This document shows, piece after piece, positions 49,385-52,398 of a stretch of 52,398 bases of DNA. The stretch is taken from the NCBI GenBank assembly GCA_946482335.1, contig CAMLRG010000012.1, forward strand, positions 1 through 52,398, read 5' to 3'. Both the position numbers and the translations under genes were made by a program. Positions within the stretch are counted from its first letter, which is position 1. Each line of letters begins with the position of its first letter. The notes under the pieces are model-generated. The model searched no databases, had not been told where the DNA came from, and saw nothing but the letters and a program-made list of their open reading frames with translations. The DNA is from an uncultured Duganella sp. (GTDB taxonomy: Bacteria; Pseudomonadota; Gammaproteobacteria; Burkholderiales; Burkholderiaceae).

Positions 49385-51547
49385 TTATACGGAATCCACC
49401 ACGCCGCGCGCCTGCACCGGGGCGAGCTGGCTGGTGCTGCCGCGGGCCGGCAGCAGGAGTTCAAACGAGGTGCCGTTGGCGCCGCTGCGGCAGCTGATCA
49501 TGCCGTTCAGCTTCTTGACCAGGCTGTGCACGATGGACAGGCCCAGGCCGTGGTGCTTGCCTTCCTTGCTGCTCTTCACGGCGCCAAACAGGTTGGCCAG
49601 CACGTCCTGCGACAGGCCGGGGCCGGCGTCGGACACCACCAGCTCCACGTACAGGCGCCGTTCGCGGTTGACCAGGCCGCGGTTGGCCAGTTCGATGCGG
49701 CCGCCGTCCGGCTGCGCTTCGATCGCGTTCTTCACCAGGTTGACCAGGATTTGCTTGAGCAGGTCGGCGTCGCCGTCGATTTCCTGCGGACCGTCCTGCA
49801 TGCGCGTGATCACCTGCACCGAGGCGGGCAGGAAATCGGTGGCGCGGAACAGGCGCAGCACGTCTTCCACCACGCGCGCCACATTGGTCACGCTGCCGCC
49901 CTCGGACGGCTGCAGGTCGGCCAGGCCGTTGATCAGGTGGCCGACGCGGTCGATTTCCTCGTTCAGGATCGACATTTCCGACACTACCGGCTCGCGCCGC
50001 GCCAGTTTCGTGTCCAGCACCGACAGGTAATTCTTGATGATCGACAGCGGATTGTTCACCTCGTGCACCACGCGCCGCGACGCTTCGCGGTATTCCTCGG
50101 CCACGTGCGCCACCTGGCGCCGCGCATGGCCACGCTCGGTGAGCGCGGTCTCCAGCGCATTGGCGGCCTGGCTGGCGTAGGCTTGCAGGAAGCGCGCCTT
50201 CTTTTGCAGCAGCGGCACCTGCCAGGCGGCCACGCCGCCGACGATCATGCCCAGGCAGCGCTGGTTGGCCACCAGCGGCAGGCATACCAGCGCTTCGCTG
50301 CCGACGATGCGGAACAGCTGTTCTTCCACGATGCCCAGGGCCGCCGTGGCGCCGGCGCCGCTGCGCGTGGCGAAGGCCAGCTGGCGGTTGTTGGCCGCGT
50401 CGGCCAGCACGCCCGGCTTGTTGAGGGGGATCGCCAGCTCGGCCAGGCGCTGCTGCGCCTCGCCGCTGCCGGCGCCCTGCAGCGCGTGGCCGGTCGGGCT
50501 CTCCAGCAGGATCACCGTGGTGTCGAGGTCGAACAGGATGCGCGCCGAGCGGGTCATGGCGTCCAGCATGCCCGCTTCGCCCTGCTGGCGCGCGAAGCTC
50601 TGGCCCATTTCCTGCACCAGCACCATATTGCGCACTTCCTCGGACAGGCGCGCCTGCACCGGGTCGACCGGCGCCGGCGGCGCGGCCGGCGGCGCCGGGA
50701 TCTCGTCGGCCCCGGCCAGGTCGATGCCCAGGTGTTCGGCGGCGCGCGCCACCTGGCGCGCGGCCGACTTGACGAAGGCGTCCAGCTTGTCGGCCTCGAT
50801 GCCGCACAGGGCCGCCGCGTCGGCCGCCGCTTCCGGCGTCTCGGCGTGGTAGCACAACTGGTGCGCCAGGCGCACGATGCGGATCAGGGGATGCGCCGCT
50901 TCCAGGCGCGGCACCGGCTCATGGTGGTACAGCACCGAATCGGCCAGGAAGGAATCGAGGTTCCAGCGCTCGATCAGCCAGGCACCGGCTTCGGCGTGGG
51001 TGATCTCCAGCGTGCGCTGCTCCACCGCGCACAATTCCTCGTCGTCGCGCGCGGTGAAGTTGTAGGCATATTCTTTCGGCGCGGTGGCCAGCAGCGCCAG
51101 GCGGCCCACGTTGTGCAGCAGGCCGGCCAGGTAGGCTTCCTCCACGTGCGGATAATCGAGCACGCGCGCAATGTCGCGCGCAATGACGGCGGTGGTCAGC
51201 GAGCCTTTCCAGAAGGCGCGCAAATCGGTGCTGCCGCTATGCGGGAAATTATTAAAGGTCTGGAACACCGACTCCGAAATGACCAGGGTCTTGATCATGT
51301 CCGTGCCCAGCGACACCAGCGCTTGCTCCAGCCCGACCGTGCGGCTGTGGCGCTGGTAGGCCGAACTGTTGGCCACGCCCAGGATCTTGCTGGTCATCCC
51401 GGCATCCTTGGCGATCAGCGCAGCCAGCTCCGGCATGCCGGCATCATCGGCTTGCAGGAGCTCAATCAGCTTGATCAGGATCTGCGGCATGGCGGGCAGC
51501 CGCGCGATCAGCAAGCGATTGCGGATGTCTTGGTCGGGGTGTTGCAT
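49385..51547 (-). CDS. HDOD-GAF-histidine kinase fusion
   Basis: A 720-residue cytosolic protein. HDOD domain (about 12-215) with VANSSAYQ and AGLLHNVGRLAL, where the usual HD pair reads H145-N146, as in other HDOD proteins. A Pro/Ala linker (about 283-297) leads to a GAF domain (about 320-470). The kinase core has the phospho-acceptor H495 in RRVVHEVNNPLSIIKNYL and a HATPase_c domain (about 600-705) with NLVKNAIEAQ, DAGPGLSQ and GLGLSIVHSLVKKL. No membrane segments. The start at 51547 (MQHPDQDIRN) is favoured over an upstream extension. First gene of the operon with the receiver-GGDEF-EAL gene. Confidence 0.93.
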   Translation of the reverse strand: MQHPDQDIRNRLLIARLPAMPQILIKLIELLQADDAGMPELAALIAKDAGMTSKILGVANSSAYQRHSRTVGLEQALVSLGTDMIKTLVISESVFQTFNNFPHSGSTDLRAFWKGSLTTAVIARDIARVLDYPHVEEAYLAGLLHNVGRLALLATAPKEYAYNFTARDDEELCAVEQRTLEITHAEAGAWLIERWNLDSFLADSVLYHHEPVPRLEAAHPLIRIVRLAHQLCYHAETPEAAADAAALCGIEADKLDAFVKSAARQVARAAEHLGIDLAGADEIPAPPAAPPAPVDPVQARLSEEVRNMVLVQEMGQSFARQQGEAGMLDAMTRSARILFDLDTTVILLESPTGHALQGAGSGEAQQRLAELAIPLNKPGVLADAANNRQLAFATRSGAGATAALGIVEEQLFRIVGSEALVCLPLVANQRCLGMIVGGVAAWQVPLLQKKARFLQAYASQAANALETALTERGHARRQVAHVAEEYREASRRVVHEVNNPLSIIKNYLSVLDTKLARREPVVSEMSILNEEIDRVGHLINGLADLQPSEGGSVTNVARVVEDVLRLFRATDFLPASVQVITRMQDGPQEIDGDADLLKQILVNLVKNAIEAQPDGGRIELANRGLVNRERRLYVELVVSDAGPGLSQDVLANLFGAVKSSKEGKHHGLGLSIVHSLVKKLNGMISCRSGANGTSFELLLPARGSTSQLAPVQARGVVDSV

Positions 51548-51732
51548 CAGACTGGTCCAAATCCTCGAATTGCGGGGGTTTACCGGCTTTATTCCGGCTT
51601 GCAATCCACTGCGCAAATTAGCATAAATATACTATAACTTAATGGCAATACAAATTTCTGAGGGCAATATGTTGCATTTCTGTAGAAAGCGCTACACTAT
51701 TAATGGTAATTTATTTTTTAATAACAATATTT
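51548..51732. other. AT-rich 185-bp upstream region of the signalling operon
   Basis: No gene. The AT-rich block 51600-51730 contrasts with the surrounding GC-rich DNA and holds the operon promoter at 51620-51648. The MFS gene stop codon lies at its right end. Confidence 0.5.
51620..51648 (-). promoter_or_regulatory. Sigma-70-type promoter of the HDOD/kinase operon
   Basis: On the minus strand, TTGCCA (51643-51648) is followed at exactly 17 bp by TATGCT (51620-51625). It lies about 70 bp before the start codon of the HDOD-GAF-kinase gene. Confidence 0.6.
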
Positions 51733-52398
51733 TCAAGTAGGCATTATCTTGCGCCGTAGTACGCGCGCCGTCAACCACAGGCTGAGGCCCGTCAGGGTGA
51801 GCATCAACTGGCCGCACGCCAACCATAATAGCGAATGTGAAGCCAGTGGGGCCAAAACCCCCGCCACCAAGGCCGCCAGCAAGGTCACCGCGAACGATTG
51901 CACCGACGCCACTGTGCCGCGGATATGCGGGAACAAGTCCAGCGCCAGCAGCGTGGCACCGGGCGCCGCCACCGACATGCCGAAGGTATAAAAGAACAGC
52001 GGCAGCACGCTCCAGGGCAGGCGCGGTTCGGCCAGTGCGTGGTACAGCAGGTTGATGCCGGCCGCCGAGATCAGGAAGCAGAAACCCCAGCCGATCTGGC
52101 GCGCGAAACTGGTCTTGCCGGCGATGCGGTTGGCGGCCAGCGCGCCGAGGAAAATGCCCGACACCGCCGGCACGAACAGCCAGGCGAATTGTTCCGGCCC
52201 CAGGTGCAGCTGGCTCGGCAAGGTCACCGGCGCGGCCGTGATGTACAGGAACAGGCCGCAGAAATTGAAGGCCACCACGCCCGTCTTCAAATGGAATAGC
52301 GGCGAGGACAGGATGTCGCGGTAATTGCGCCACAGGTAGCGCGGGTTGAACGGTTGCCGCTTGTCGCGCGGCAGCGTTTCGGGCAGGCGGCGGTAGCA
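51733..52398 (-). CDS. MFS transporter, Bcr/CflA-like (5' part outside window)
   Basis: The C-terminal half of an MFS carrier, entering at the right edge; visible protein includes the loop RLPETLPRDKRQPFNPRYLWRNYRDIL and then six hydrophobic helices with SGIFLGALAANRIAGKTSFARQ (the second-half A-motif-like loop) and SVAAPGATLLALDLFPHIRGTVASVQSF. The cytoplasmic LPETL and the P-G-A-LLALD-FP-RGTASS pattern fit the Bcr/CflA drug-resistance subgroup. The gene ends MPT-stop at 51733. Substrate unknown. Confidence 0.85.
   Translation of the reverse strand, partial: CYRRLPETLPRDKRQPFNPRYLWRNYRDILSSPLFHLKTGVVAFNFCGLFLYITAAPVTLPSQLHLGPEQFAWLFVPAVSGIFLGALAANRIAGKTSFARQIGWGFCFLISAAGINLLYHALAEPRLPWSVLPLFFYTFGMSVAAPGATLLALDLFPHIRGTVASVQSFAVTLLAALVAGVLAPLASHSLLWLACGQLMLTLTGLSLWLTARVLRRKIMPT

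Overview
This is a 52.4 kb stretch of a GC-rich, gene-dense chromosome that looks like an Oxalobacteraceae betaproteobacterium of the Massilia/Duganella/Janthinobacterium type. The placement is an inference from general features: a PEP-CTERM-anchored exported protein, a DUF4214 surface/secreted protein, many LysR and AraC regulators paired with small transporters, a stand-alone infA, and a large TonB-dependent receptor next to polysaccharide enzymes. There is no phage, plasmid, integrase, transposase or CRISPR array.

Layout. 1-3.2 kb: the first three quarters of a cobN-like chelatase gene (minus strand) behind a cobalamin riboswitch. 3.3-8.3 kb: a small unknown gene, two tandem YkgJ-type cysteine-cluster genes, an MFS transporter, uppP and recQ. 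8.3-16 kb: a PEP-CTERM protein, an AraC/EamA pair interrupted by an Imm10-like gene, trmB, a HIRAN-like membrane protein, a lipoprotein, a small DUF2158-like protein and a second AraC/EamA pair. 16-19 kb: a LysR regulator divergent from a pirin-DoxX-NADP reductase operon. 19.1-19.3 kb: tRNA-Gly(CCC) and a degenerate copy of it. 19.6-24.8 kb: DUF4214 protein, glycosyltransferase, M28 peptidase, LysR and an AhpD-like protein. 24.9-27.5 kb: a PAS chemoreceptor and a TraB/GumN-like protein.

27.5-43.0 kb is the centrepiece: two divergent transcription units that together form an alpha-GalNAc (N-acetylgalactosamine) utilisation locus. Minus strand: an exported GH31 with carbohydrate-binding modules, a TonB-dependent receptor and a Tat-exported GH109-type enzyme. 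Plus strand: AgaS deaminase/isomerase, ROK kinase, KbaZ/GatZ, DeoR-family AgaR, a NagA-type deacetylase and an oversized sugar porter. The 316-bp divergent promoter carries four CTTTCG boxes, which are good candidates for AgaR operators. The reading is that glycans are captured at the outer membrane, GalNAc is released in the periplasm, imported, phosphorylated, deacetylated and deaminated to tagatose-6-phosphate. The catalytic aldolase subunit and an obvious tagatose-6-phosphate kinase are not in the window.

43.0-52.4 kb: LysR divergent from a short-chain dehydrogenase, a structured leader with an intrinsic terminator in front of infA, a 39-bp-arm perfect palindrome, and a tight three-gene operon (HDOD-GAF-histidine kinase, receiver-PAS-GGDEF-EAL, 13 Sel1 repeats). 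The window ends in the 3' part of an MFS transporter gene. Dispersed palindromes close to 3' gene ends (4.25, 26.46 and 45.5 kb) are the main repeat signal.
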